Source of the DNA: Candidatus Omnitrophota bacterium
Lineage (GTDB): Bacteria; Omnitrophota; Gorgyraeia; Zapsychrales; Zapsychraceae
Length of the DNA stretch: 45,313 bases
Assembly: GCA_023247445.1 (NCBI GenBank)
Contig: JAHFGL010000017.1
Span: forward strand, 1 to 45,313
Direction of reading: 5' to 3'
Numbering within the stretch: position 1 is the stretch's first letter; every line of letters begins with the position of its first letter. Positions 24,400 to 31,753 of the stretch are shown here, in pieces. The notes beneath the pieces are model-generated. The model was not told the DNA's origin, ran no database searches, and worked only from the letters and a program-made list of their open reading frames with translations. Made by a program: the position numbers and the translations under genes.

Positions 24400-25146
24400 A
24401 TGAAACACAACGTCAAAAATCTAGGAATGTTAATGATGGGATTGGCCGTTGTTCTTGTGACAACGGTTATTAATCCTTCTCTTATATTAGCTAAAGAAGT
24501 CAGGATCGCTATCATCGACTCGGGAGCCACGGCCCATGTCGATGAGGCGATTAGTTTCTCATCTTATCCGGCGAACACGGATCCACTTCATCACGGCACG
24601 GTTGTTTCCCAGCTTATTCGTCAGGGAGCACCAGAGGCTCATCTTTATATGTTACAAGTTTGCGAGCACAGGGATGGAAAATTAAAGCCATCGGTGGATG
24701 CGGTTAAAGACGCCATTCGATGGGCGATCGCCAATAGTATTGATGTCGTTAACATGTCATTGGTTATTGAGTATGACCAAGAGATTGATCGATTAATTAC
24801 CGACGCTTCAATACAACATGGAATATTGTTTATTGCCGCCTCAGGGAATAATGCGATGAAAAGTCAATTTGCCATGGATGCAAACGGATTTATGACTAGA
24901 AATAAATCGTCAGGGGTTATAACTTTTCCAGCTTCAAATAAATATGTTATTTCGGTTGGAGGTTTAAATAAACAAGGAAAAGTTGCGCGTTATTCTGATC
25001 AGGTAAGCGATATTTATACTGATGGTAAAGTAATGGGGCAGGAGGGATCTTCTTTTTCTTGCGCCCGCATTTCGGCTAAAGTCGCTGAAATCTTAAAGTT
25101 ATCCCAAGCCAATAATAAATCCTCAATGCTGGCCTATTTAAAATAA
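24400..25146 (+). CDS. Secreted compact subtilisin-like (S8) protease
   Basis: A 248-residue protein with a signal peptide (1-31, ending LILAKE). The S8 catalytic triad is visible: Asp in IAIIDSG, His in LHHGTVVSQLI and Ser in GSSFSCARIS. The oxyanion Asn is in FIAASGNN. There is no propeptide domain and the core is shorter than usual (about 270-300 residues). It is the first gene after the c-di-GMP riboswitch, 4 bases upstream of a secreted glycoside hydrolase gene. A role in release or remodelling of surface material under c-di-GMP control is plausible but inferred. Confidence 0.8.
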   Translation: MKHNVKNLGMLMMGLAVVLVTTVINPSLILAKEVRIAIIDSGATAHVDEAISFSSYPANTDPLHHGTVVSQLIRQGAPEAHLYMLQVCEHRDGKLKPSVDAVKDAIRWAIANSIDVVNMSLVIEYDQEIDRLITDASIQHGILFIAASGNNAMKSQFAMDANGFMTRNKSSGVITFPASNKYVISVGGLNKQGKVARYSDQVSDIYTDGKVMGQEGSSFSCARISAKVAEILKLSQANNKSSMLAYLK

Positions 25147-25156
25147 AAAGGTGCCG

Positions 25157-27112
25157 ATGAAGAATAAAAAGATATTTTATTTAATCGTCATTATGTTGTT
25201 GATCAATTTTCTTATTCTAAAGACTGAGGCCTCAGTTGTGACGGTCGAAAACCGTCAGCTAATGGTTGATCACCAGCCGTTCTTCGTCAAAGGGGTTAAC
25301 TATGAGCCAATTCCTCCTGGGAAATTTATAGGAATTCCAGCAGACAATTCATGGCAAGCTATTTGTTCCTACGTAGGTGTTCCACCCTTAGATGACAGTC
25401 GTTTTAATGTTGTTCCCGAAGGAAGCAATGACATTCAATGCACTGCAGGTATTCCTAAAAAAACTTTTTTATCTGATGAAGCAATACTAGATCGTGACTT
25501 TGTTGATATTCAGAGAATGAATGCTAATACTGTTCGCGCATGGGGAGATCCTGCACCACAGTTATTTGCGAAAGGCAAAACATATGGACTTAAAATAATG
25601 CCAGTTTATTGGATTTCATATGAGCTAAATTATATAGAGGAATTAGCCGCTGCCAAAGATGCGAAAGCCAAGGGATTGCGAAGCCCATTAGTGCAAGAAT
25701 ATGTGGATTATGTCAATAAATTTAAAGGATATGAATCTTTGCTTTTATGGAATTTGAGTAATGAAAATGCATCGTTTACTTGTCGATATAAAAATGCTGA
25801 AGCTGGTAAAAATTGTGATTTAAAAGAACAAGCCTTAGCTTTTTATGAATTAGTTAATTTTATGGCGCAAGAAGGTAAATCCGCTGAAGGCATTAATTTT
25901 CATCCTGTGATGATTGTTTCAGCAGAACCAGAGCTCAAATATTTAGATGGAAATGTTGATAGATTGTTGACGAGTATTGATATTATTGGCATAAATAGTT
26001 ATAGAGGCGAAAATTTTGGTGTAGATATTCTGGGCGTGAAATGTGAGGAGAATCCTAAAAATTTATTTAATCAATATTCATGCTTATTCAAAAGTACTAC
26101 GCCTAAACCAATTATTATCGCGGAATTTGGTACGGACGCGTGGGATCAACGTATAGGACAGGAAAATCAAGTTATGCAGCAAGAGACGATTATTTCACAA
26201 TGGAATGATATTGTTGATCATAGTGTTTCTAGTGGAGGGCCTGCCATCGGTGGAGCTGTATTTTACTGGGGAGATAATTGGAGTAAATATCCCGAAGGCA
26301 ATAAGTCAGACTGGACACCATCTGTAGCAACGCATGATTCAAATTTAAGTGTTGAGTTTAATGCTGGGCAACCAGATGGGGCACAAAATTTAGAATATTA
26401 TGGAATTATGCGGTACAAATTAAATGCCGATGATACAGTTTGTAAACTTTCAAGCGGCGCAAATTGTACCGAACCGCGTCAGGTCTATTGGGAGCTTCAA
26501 AAGAAATTTCAGGAAGCCCCCAGGTTAGTTCAATTTAATGCGGGAGGTACTGTGGCCTTTGAAGACAAGGGGCCCATAAGTATTGGACTTCGTTTAGATA
26601 AAGCTTCAAATCAACTGGTGAGTGTTAATGTTCGAGTCGTATCCGGCAGTACGGCTACATCCGGTGCCGACTATGTTGTATCGCCTTCGCCGTTAAATGT
26701 GATATTTAATCCAGGAGAGACGTCAAAAATTTTTTCCATTACATTAATAAATGATGGTATCGCTGAACCAAATGGTGAGTTGTTGAAATTGGAGTTGTAT
26801 TCTCCCGTCAACGCAGAATTGGGTTCGATAACTAAAAATAATATTACAATAAATGATCCAGTTCCACCAGGCGCATGTGTGGTCAAGACGGCGTTTAATA
26901 GCTTACCGATGGCGAAAGAAGTTGTTGCTCTGCGTCACTTTCGAGATCAAATATTGATTAAATTTGCCTCCGGCCAAAATTTTGTTGCGTGGTATTATCG
27001 CGTTAGCCCATCGATTGCCGATCAATTGGCTAGGCATTCAGTTCTTCGCGTTAGTGCACGTGCAATGTTGACGCCTTTGGTGAGAATGTCAGAATGGTTA
27101 ATGAATAAATAA
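25157..27112 (+). CDS. Secreted glycoside hydrolase (TIM barrel) with Calx-beta and CFI-box C-terminus
   Basis: The ATG at 25157 follows AAGGTG; a GTG at 25151 is also possible. A signal peptide (to about residue 27) precedes a TIM-barrel hydrolase (about 30-450) similar to GH2/GH5 barrels. QPFFVKGVNYEP and NTVRAWGD are visible, with candidate acid/base Glu in LLLWNLSNEN and nucleophile Glu in PIIIAEFGTDAWD. A Calx-beta domain follows (about 465-570, GADYVVSPSPLNVIFNPGET). The tail CVVKTAFNS...VVALRHFRDQIL...GQNFVAWYYRVSP...LRVSAR matches the CFI-box C-terminal domain seen on many secreted proteins. Substrate unknown. Co-transcription with the S8 protease under the riboswitch is likely. Confidence 0.75.
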   Translation: MKNKKIFYLIVIMLLINFLILKTEASVVTVENRQLMVDHQPFFVKGVNYEPIPPGKFIGIPADNSWQAICSYVGVPPLDDSRFNVVPEGSNDIQCTAGIPKKTFLSDEAILDRDFVDIQRMNANTVRAWGDPAPQLFAKGKTYGLKIMPVYWISYELNYIEELAAAKDAKAKGLRSPLVQEYVDYVNKFKGYESLLLWNLSNENASFTCRYKNAEAGKNCDLKEQALAFYELVNFMAQEGKSAEGINFHPVMIVSAEPELKYLDGNVDRLLTSIDIIGINSYRGENFGVDILGVKCEENPKNLFNQYSCLFKSTTPKPIIIAEFGTDAWDQRIGQENQVMQQETIISQWNDIVDHSVSSGGPAIGGAVFYWGDNWSKYPEGNKSDWTPSVATHDSNLSVEFNAGQPDGAQNLEYYGIMRYKLNADDTVCKLSSGANCTEPRQVYWELQKKFQEAPRLVQFNAGGTVAFEDKGPISIGLRLDKASNQLVSVNVRVVSGSTATSGADYVVSPSPLNVIFNPGETSKIFSITLINDGIAEPNGELLKLELYSPVNAELGSITKNNITINDPVPPGACVVKTAFNSLPMAKEVVALRHFRDQILIKFASGQNFVAWYYRVSPSIADQLARHSVLRVSARAMLTPLVRMSEWLMNK

Positions 27113-27129
27113 CACTACGGTAGGTAAAT

Positions 27130-27165
27130 AAAAAAGCGTAAATCAAATTTGATTTACGCTTTTTT
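27130..27165. terminator. Bidirectional terminator
   Basis: A 12-bp stem, GCGTAAATCAAA with TTTGATTTACGC, is preceded by a run of As and followed by a run of Ts. It can end both the hydrolase transcript and the PEP-CTERM transcript from the other side. Confidence 0.85.
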
Positions 27166-27182
27166 GATAAATAATTTTTAGT

Positions 27183-27866
27183 TTAGACTTTAACTTTACG
27201 TCGAATACCAGCAAGTCCAAGTAAACTGCTTCCTAAAAGTGTCATGGTTGCTGGCTCAGGAATAGCTGCTGAGGGACTGTTATCGGTGGCTTCAATTCGA
27301 TAGCCAATATTGTAATCATCATATTCAAAATAAGTGCCGCCAAAAAACTGGGCTTCATTAGCAAGCGGAGAAGGAATGTTTGTCCCGGGGCCATTAAAAT
27401 CACCAGCAATGCGTCCAAAGAAAGTATCTCCGAGTCTGCCTTCTACAGCAATCCAATATGTCCCGGCATTAATGTTCCATGATAGTCCAGTTAAGTTGTT
27501 AAAGGTGGAAACACCACTAGCGGTACTAACGTTTATGGCATCGGCAAATAATTCTGTGTTGCCAGGAATCTGAGCTCCTGTGTCATCATATAGAGCAATG
27601 GTTAATGTTCCGCTACCTGATCCTGGGATACCTGGATTAGACCCAAACCAAGCGCCAACACTATTAATGATCACTGGGTTGAGGGTAGTAAATCGTGCTG
27701 CTGAACCATTTTCTACGCCAGGGACAGCTGATGGATTTTGAATATTCCAACCAGTAGCATTAATAGGTTCACCGGTGTCCACTAAGAAAAAAGCGTGAGC
27801 GGAGGTAGTGATTAAAAAACTTGTAATGACAGCAATTAAAACTGCGGTTAATTTCATATTTTTCAT
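27183..27866 (-). CDS. PEP-CTERM sorting-signal protein
   Basis: A 227-residue secreted protein. The signal peptide covers residues 1-25 (LITTSAHA). The body is rich in Gly, Asn and Thr and resembles the choice-of-anchor type beta domains found in many PEP-CTERM proteins. The C-terminus is a textbook sorting signal: IPEP (near residue 202), a hydrophobic helix ATMTLLGSSLLGLAGI, then RRKVKV. Such proteins are processed by exosortase and are usually linked to exopolysaccharide. No exosortase gene lies in the window. A sigma-54 promoter is seen upstream. Confidence 0.9.
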   Translation of the reverse strand: MKNMKLTAVLIAVITSFLITTSAHAFFLVDTGEPINATGWNIQNPSAVPGVENGSAARFTTLNPVIINSVGAWFGSNPGIPGSGSGTLTIALYDDTGAQIPGNTELFADAINVSTASGVSTFNNLTGLSWNINAGTYWIAVEGRLGDTFFGRIAGDFNGPGTNIPSPLANEAQFFGGTYFEYDDYNIGYRIEATDNSPSAAIPEPATMTLLGSSLLGLAGIRRKVKV

Positions 27867-27959
27867 TTATTTTTCCCTTTCGCAAAAGAGTTCCATTTAT
27901 GTTTAAACTTGTTTCTCCCCCATAAACGGATGATATTGCGTTCAAGTAATTACTAAAGT

Positions 27960-27976
27960 AGCAAATTGTATGCCAA
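27960..27976 (-). promoter_or_regulatory. Sigma-54 promoter of the PEP-CTERM gene
   Basis: On the minus strand the site reads TTGGCATACAATTTGCT. It has TGGCA at -24, TTGCT at -12 and the exact 17-base consensus spacing. It lies 93 bases upstream of the ATG. PEP-CTERM genes are known to depend on sigma-54 with PrsK/PrsR in several bacteria. Confidence 0.7.
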
Positions 27977-28064
27977 GATGCTAATCAAAATTGACTAATT
28001 TAAGTTATTGATGCATATAAGGTTATGTGTTCGTGTCAGGCTCAGATATGTACAGAATAGGACA

Positions 28065-28107
28065 ATGTCGACTTTATTGCATGAAGTGTTGATAAAAGTC
28101 GACATTT
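28065..28107 (+). other. Long inverted repeat in the intergenic region
   Basis: ATGTCGACTTTAT pairs with ATAAAAGTCGACAT with one bulge and is followed by TTTAT. It may be an operator or a weak terminator. TTGACT near 27990 with TATAAG 19 bases later could start a short transcript ending here, but this is speculative. I see nothing else between 27977 and 28210. Confidence 0.4.
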
Positions 28108-28210
28108 TATGTGCGGTTTTATTGGTTAATATCGCTTGATGATAAAATCAACAAAATCACAAATATTAGTTAAATAACAAAAAAATTTTAGAGTTTTTCT
28201 TTTCCCTCTC

Positions 28211-28240
28211 TTGACAAATAAAACAGTATGCGTGTATACT
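28211..28240 (+). promoter_or_regulatory. Sigma-70 promoter of the Gly/Thr-rich protein
   Basis: TTGACA (28211-28216) is perfect and TATACT (28235-28240) follows after 18 bases. Confidence 0.75.
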
Positions 28241-28277
28241 TACAGCTATCTACTCCAGAAAATTGTATTCGAGAACG

Positions 28278-28322
28278 ATGAACATATTAAAAAATTTCTT
28301 TAAGGAGATTTACTCTTTATGA
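28278..28322 (+). CDS. Possible 14-codon upstream ORF
   Basis: ATG at 28278 opens MNILKNFFKEIYSL and ends with TGA at 28320-28322, overlapping the ATG of the next gene (ATGA). It contains the AAGGAG of the next gene. It has only a weak Shine-Dalgarno sequence, so chance is possible. Confidence 0.25.
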   Translation: MNILKNFFKEIYSL

Positions 28323-28885
28323 AAAATGATATTAAAAAAATCAAAGTTATTATATTTACAGCTTTGTTAATTCCTGCCTTGTTGCAAAGTATTTCTTTTG
28401 CGGCTACACCCGACGAAATTGAAAAGAAAAAAAAGAAATGTGAAGAATTAATTAAGAATTCAAAAGACGCGTCTCCTGATTTATTTACAGCGGTACTTAA
28501 TTGTGAACTTAATGCCAATGATGAAACATTTGCGGCAGCTGATGGTATTAGTACAGGTGAAGGAGATCCGCGACAGTTTATTACGGGAGGGGACTTACCT
28601 CTTACCGCTGAATTAGTTGGTGGTGGAAGTTCTGGAACGACAGATGGAGCTACTGCAGGGACAGGTGGAACGGGTGGAACAGGAACAACTGGTTCTGAAG
28701 GGACAGGCAGTGGAACGGCGGGGACAGGTGATACCGGAGGAACAACAAGCGGTGTTGGTGACGGTGGGACAAGTGGAACTGGTGGCGTTGGTGGAGATAC
28801 CGGGGGAACAACCGGCGGGACGACAGGTGGAACAGGTGGGTGTGTTCCAGCTCCGGGACATCCGTGCGGTGGTCCTTTTGGTTGA
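28319..28885 (+). CDS. Secreted Gly/Thr-rich low-complexity protein
   Basis: A 188-residue protein with a signal peptide (1-29, ending SISFAA). Residues 30-95 hold a charged helical stretch (EIEKKKKKCEELIKNSKD). Residues 100-170 consist almost entirely of Gly, Thr and Ser in GGT-like triplets. The tail is CVPAPGHPCGGPFG, with a Cys pair. AAGGAG lies before the ATG. The low-complexity part is encoded by imperfect short tandem repeats (28610-28850) and may vary in length between strains. The family is not recognised. A cell-surface or matrix role is a guess from composition. Confidence 0.7.
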   Translation: MKNDIKKIKVIIFTALLIPALLQSISFAATPDEIEKKKKKCEELIKNSKDASPDLFTAVLNCELNANDETFAAADGISTGEGDPRQFITGGDLPLTAELVGGGSSGTTDGATAGTGGTGGTGTTGSEGTGSGTAGTGDTGGTTSGVGDGGTSGTGGVGGDTGGTTGGTTGGTGGCVPAPGHPCGGPFG

Positions 28886-28907
28886 AGTTTATTTCATATA
28901 GATTTTT

Positions 28908-28946
28908 ATAAAGGATGCTTGAAATTTAAGCATCCTTTATTTTTTT
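28908..28946 (+). terminator. Terminator of the Gly/Thr-rich gene
   Basis: ATAAAGGATGCTT (28908-28920) pairs with AAGCATCCTTTAT (28928-28940), followed by a run of Ts. Confidence 0.9.
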
Positions 28947-28949
28947 GCC

Positions 28950-28978
28950 TTGACTAAGTTTTTTGTTGTTGTTAATAT
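28950..28978 (+). promoter_or_regulatory. Promoter of the beta-barrel gene
   Basis: TTGACT (28950-28955), 17 bases, TAATAT (28973-28978). It starts directly after the preceding terminator and sets the coding start at 29001, not at the TTG of the -35 box. Confidence 0.7.
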
Positions 28979-29000
28979 TAACGCAACTTTTAAAAATCCT

Positions 29001-30236
29001 ATGGAAAAAAAGTATTTTTCTACCTTAATTATCCTCTTTCTTTCAATTGTAACTTCTGCGATTATTATTCATGCCGCTGATGAAAATCAAGATCCAACAA
29101 TAAAAACAACCGCAACAACTCAAAACGCATTTATTCGATTCCTTAAAAGCTTTGACTACACAAGTCGTCTTCGATTTCAATTTGATGACAATATTTTTTT
29201 AACAGAGGATCGTGAAGATTCGGATGTTAAAGAGATTTTTACTCAGATTCTGGAATATAACCATTCGTCTGGAGATAATTTTCTTCGTTGGTCATATACA
29301 GGGGATTACGACTATTATAATGAAGAAAGCTTAGGGGTTTTAAGCCATTCGACGAATCTTCTTTACTCATACCGTCCAGTGGACAAGTTTTCATTTGGTT
29401 TGGGTAGTAATTTTTATTGGCTCAGTGATAGTCGAATCGCTTCCACGCTTGGCGATCGCTTGTTGGCGTTAGGGTATACTCAGTTTTCTCCTTATGTTGA
29501 GATGAAATATGAAATTAATCCACGTACTAGCGTGCAAACAAATATTCGATATCAAAAAGTAGATGCGCGTGATGGTAACAATGATGATTATATTGATAAC
29601 AAGCGCGTTATCGCCACTGAACAACTTAATTATAGTTTGACCGAAGACAATAATCTTATTAGCTTTTTTGGTTATCAATATGATGATATTTCATTCCCAC
29701 AAATTTTTGAAAAATCAGCGACAAGTAATCGCCCATTTGTTGGACTAACACGAAAGTTTCCAGGGGTTGTTAGTCTTACGTACGGGGTTGGGTTTGAACA
29801 GATTTATATGGATGACAATATGGATGATGATAATGTAGATCAATATTTAGGATTGGAAACGATATTCTCAATTTATACGAAATTTAAAATGTCTTATAGC
29901 CACAACTATAAGCACCCATCATTACGTCGTGAATATACACAATATGCCTCGAATCTTTATAAAATGAGTTTAGACCACACGATTAATCCTAAAACATCTA
30001 TTTTATGGGCGTATTCTTACGAGCGACAAGGCTTTAGATCAGCCGATGCGTTGGTGGGGCAGCTATCAGAAAGTAGAAAAACAGATATCCAAACGATCGG
30101 GACAACGCTTAATCGTAAGTTAAATTCAGTGTTAACATTGGGTTTAAGTTATGATTACACAAAACGCGATACAGAGTTTGCTAATGAAGGTTATACGGAT
30201 AATAAGGTAAGTATACAGTTAACGGCAAAGTATTAA
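29001..30236 (+). CDS. Outer-membrane beta-barrel protein
   Basis: Starting at MEKKYFSTL (ATG 29001), about 411 residues. An upstream TTG at 28950 overlaps the promoter and is rejected. A signal peptide (1-25, ending IIHAAD) is followed by about 14-16 amphipathic strands, and the protein ends in KVSIQLTAKY with a terminal aromatic. FDYTSRLRFQFDDNIFLTEDREDSD and repeated DYDYYNEES-like strands match the surface beta-barrel proteins associated with exopolysaccharide and PEP-CTERM loci. Function unknown, probably a channel or surface anchor. Only a short leader without a clear Shine-Dalgarno sequence is available. Confidence 0.7.
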   Translation: MEKKYFSTLIILFLSIVTSAIIIHAADENQDPTIKTTATTQNAFIRFLKSFDYTSRLRFQFDDNIFLTEDREDSDVKEIFTQILEYNHSSGDNFLRWSYTGDYDYYNEESLGVLSHSTNLLYSYRPVDKFSFGLGSNFYWLSDSRIASTLGDRLLALGYTQFSPYVEMKYEINPRTSVQTNIRYQKVDARDGNNDDYIDNKRVIATEQLNYSLTEDNNLISFFGYQYDDISFPQIFEKSATSNRPFVGLTRKFPGVVSLTYGVGFEQIYMDDNMDDDNVDQYLGLETIFSIYTKFKMSYSHNYKHPSLRREYTQYASNLYKMSLDHTINPKTSILWAYSYERQGFRSADALVGQLSESRKTDIQTIGTTLNRKLNSVLTLGLSYDYTKRDTEFANEGYTDNKVSIQLTAKY

Positions 30237-30243
30237 TCTGACT

Positions 30244-30798
30244 ATGAAAAAAATAATTTTTACACTCTTGATTTTAGGGTTTCTTAATTTAATTTCCTTT
30301 AAAGCCTTCGCTCAAGAGGTGAAGTTAGATGAGCGTTTGACTCAGGAACAATTTGCGGTTGAATTAGTTAAGATCATGAAGCTCGAGTATCGGTTACCAA
30401 CAGCGTCATTGCCGCGAGACTCGGTTAACTTGCTTGAGAGTATTGGGGTTAGTCCAATACTTGGATGGCGCAATAAAGAATTCTTAAAGCAAGAAGATTA
30501 TCTTGTCATTATTGGCAAGGCCCAAGGGAAGGAACGTTTGGTTCATAAACGCGCCCTTGACATCGAAGAAAGAAATATAGAAGTGATCAATGAAAAATGG
30601 CAAGAATCTTATGACCAAATAAAAGAGTGGTTGTCCCTTGATGCATTATTAAATAACAAAACATACTTTCCGAATGGCGCTCCCAAAAGTCCGTACGGCA
30701 CAAGCTATAACGATGCTGATGGGGACCATAGGGTTGACCGATTCTTTTCTCCGATTGCTGCTTTAGAGAAGTTCCGCGAATCCTTTACCACGCCGTAA
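30244..30798 (+). CDS. Periplasmic protein of unknown function
   Basis: A 184-residue protein with signal peptide (1-23, ending FKAFAQ). The mature part is acidic and helical. LTQEQFAVELVKIMKLEYRLP followed by SIGVSPILGWRNKEFLKQEDYLVIIGKA loosely recalls S-layer-homology-type repeats, but I cannot assign the family. The C-terminal part has FPNGAPKSPYGTSYNDADGDHRVDRFF. It starts 7 bases after the beta-barrel gene, so the two are probably one transcript and may act together at the envelope. Confidence 0.65.
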   Translation: MKKIIFTLLILGFLNLISFKAFAQEVKLDERLTQEQFAVELVKIMKLEYRLPTASLPRDSVNLLESIGVSPILGWRNKEFLKQEDYLVIIGKAQGKERLVHKRALDIEERNIEVINEKWQESYDQIKEWLSLDALLNNKTYFPNGAPKSPYGTSYNDADGDHRVDRFFSPIAALEKFRESFTTP

Positions 30799-30898
30799 TA
30801 AATCCAAAGTTTTTACTCAAAAGACAGCATATTTTCCCTGGAATAATATTTTGTTTATGTTATTCTATACCGCGTTTCAAAAAGAATTGAATAATGAA

Positions 30899-30997
30899 AG
30901 GTGGCTGCCCTGACTTTTCTAAATGATTTTATTGAAGTCAGGACTACCACCTCTCTTTTCTGGATGTATTGTTTTTATATTGTTTGTGGAGAGGTGG
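30899..30997 (+). promoter_or_regulatory. Mimic/anti hairpin leader of tRNA-Ser(GGA)
   Basis: AGGTGGCTG (30899-30907) copies the tRNA 5' region. AGGTGG (30899-30904) pairs with CCACCT (30947-30952), and the inner CCTGACTT (30909-30916) pairs with AAGTCAGG (30935-30942). CCACCTCTC (30947-30955) is also perfectly complementary to GAGAGGTGG (30989-30997) in the tRNA. Compared with the Ser(CGA) leader, both arms have changed together to follow this tRNA's own sequence. Confidence 0.6.
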
Positions 30998-31076
30998 CTG
31001 AGTGGTTGAAGGCGCACGCCTGGAAAGCGTGTGGATGTCGTAAGGCATCTCTCGGGTTCGAATCCCGACCTCTCCG
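30988..31076 (+). tRNA. tRNA-Ser(GGA)
   Basis: An 89-base class II tRNA. Acceptor GGAGAGG/CCTCTCC with discriminator G. Anticodon stem-loop CACGC-CTGGAAA-GCGTG gives GGA. Variable arm GATGTC-GTAA-GGCATC. T-arm CGGG-TTCGAAT-CCCG. No encoded CCA. Confidence 0.95.
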
Positions 31077-31177
31077 TCAGTCTACTTCAAGCAATAACTT
31101 TCAAACCCGAAGGGGAAAGTTATTGCAAATGCTAGAAAAGACTGACGGATGTCCTTTGAGCTCAACAAGCTCAAAGG
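31074..31177 (+). repeat. Palindromes abutting the tRNA-Ser(GGA) 3' end
   Basis: CCGTCAGTCT (31074-31083), which includes the last three tRNA bases, pairs with AGACTGACGG (31139-31148). Inside is a perfect 12-bp hairpin, GCAATAACTTTC (31091-31102) with 31115-31126. A second palindrome, CCTTTGAGCT (31153-31162) with AGCTCAAAGG (31168-31177), is part of a 27-base repeat found again at 37918-37944. Confidence 0.75.
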
Positions 31178-31207
31178 GCTCCGTTATGAAAATAAAAGGA
31201 AGAACAC

Positions 31208-31744
31208 TTGGATATTAACTCCGCCTGGCAAAAGGCGTTAAGAAACACAGAAATTATTCGATCACGCGTACGAAGTCTTTTGTCATCTAGTGATACCACG
31301 GTTCCGTATGTTTTATTATCTGAGTCATCGATTAATGTTGGCGACACGGTTGTTCGTAAAGGTGAGGTAGTTGTCGAGCGACCAGCGATTATTGTGCCGC
31401 CATTAACGCCACAGTTTGAAGGATTTGAGTTTGAAAAAGAAGATAATTTTAATGAAGATTTCTTGGTTAACTTTTTGATTGTGCGCGGCGTGTCATTCCC
31501 ATCATTTAAATATGATAATAAGACAAGTTCGCTTGATATTTATGAAGGAAAGCTTTCTTCTGCGATTAAAAATTTTCAAGATGAGTTGCAGCAGAAGGAG
31601 GATGTTCAAACCGGACTTATTGTCGCGTCCGAAGATTGTTGGCAGTTTTCGCTTCTGATTTTTATTTGCACACAAGTGGCTAAGAATACCGATTCAGACA
31701 TTAAACATTTATTGGAAGAATTTAAAAAGAAAAAATTAGGATAA
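31208..31744 (+). CDS. Conserved-looking hypothetical cytoplasmic protein
   Basis: A 178-residue protein without signal peptide or membrane helix. The start is TTG, with AAGGAAG seven bases before it. N-terminal helix NSAWQKALRNTEIIRSRVRSLL, then SINVGDTVVRKGEVVVERPAI, a beta-rich part, and a helical C-terminus ending in basic KKKKLG. I do not recognise the family. It ends 9 bases before the M16 protease gene, so it is likely co-transcribed. Confidence 0.6.
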   Translation: MDINSAWQKALRNTEIIRSRVRSLLSSSDTTVPYVLLSESSINVGDTVVRKGEVVVERPAIIVPPLTPQFEGFEFEKEDNFNEDFLVNFLIVRGVSFPSFKYDNKTSSLDIYEGKLSSAIKNFQDELQQKEDVQTGLIVASEDCWQFSLLIFICTQVAKNTDSDIKHLLEEFKKKKLG

Positions 31745-31753
31745 AATTTCCTT

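Noticed and set aside
28613-28901. Overlapping ORFs in other frames of the Gly/Thr-rich gene
   Set aside because: They are low-complexity shadows of the GGT repeats.
28950-29000. TTG start for the beta-barrel protein
   Set aside because: The TTG is part of the -35 box of the promoter; a good signal peptide starts at the ATG at 29001.
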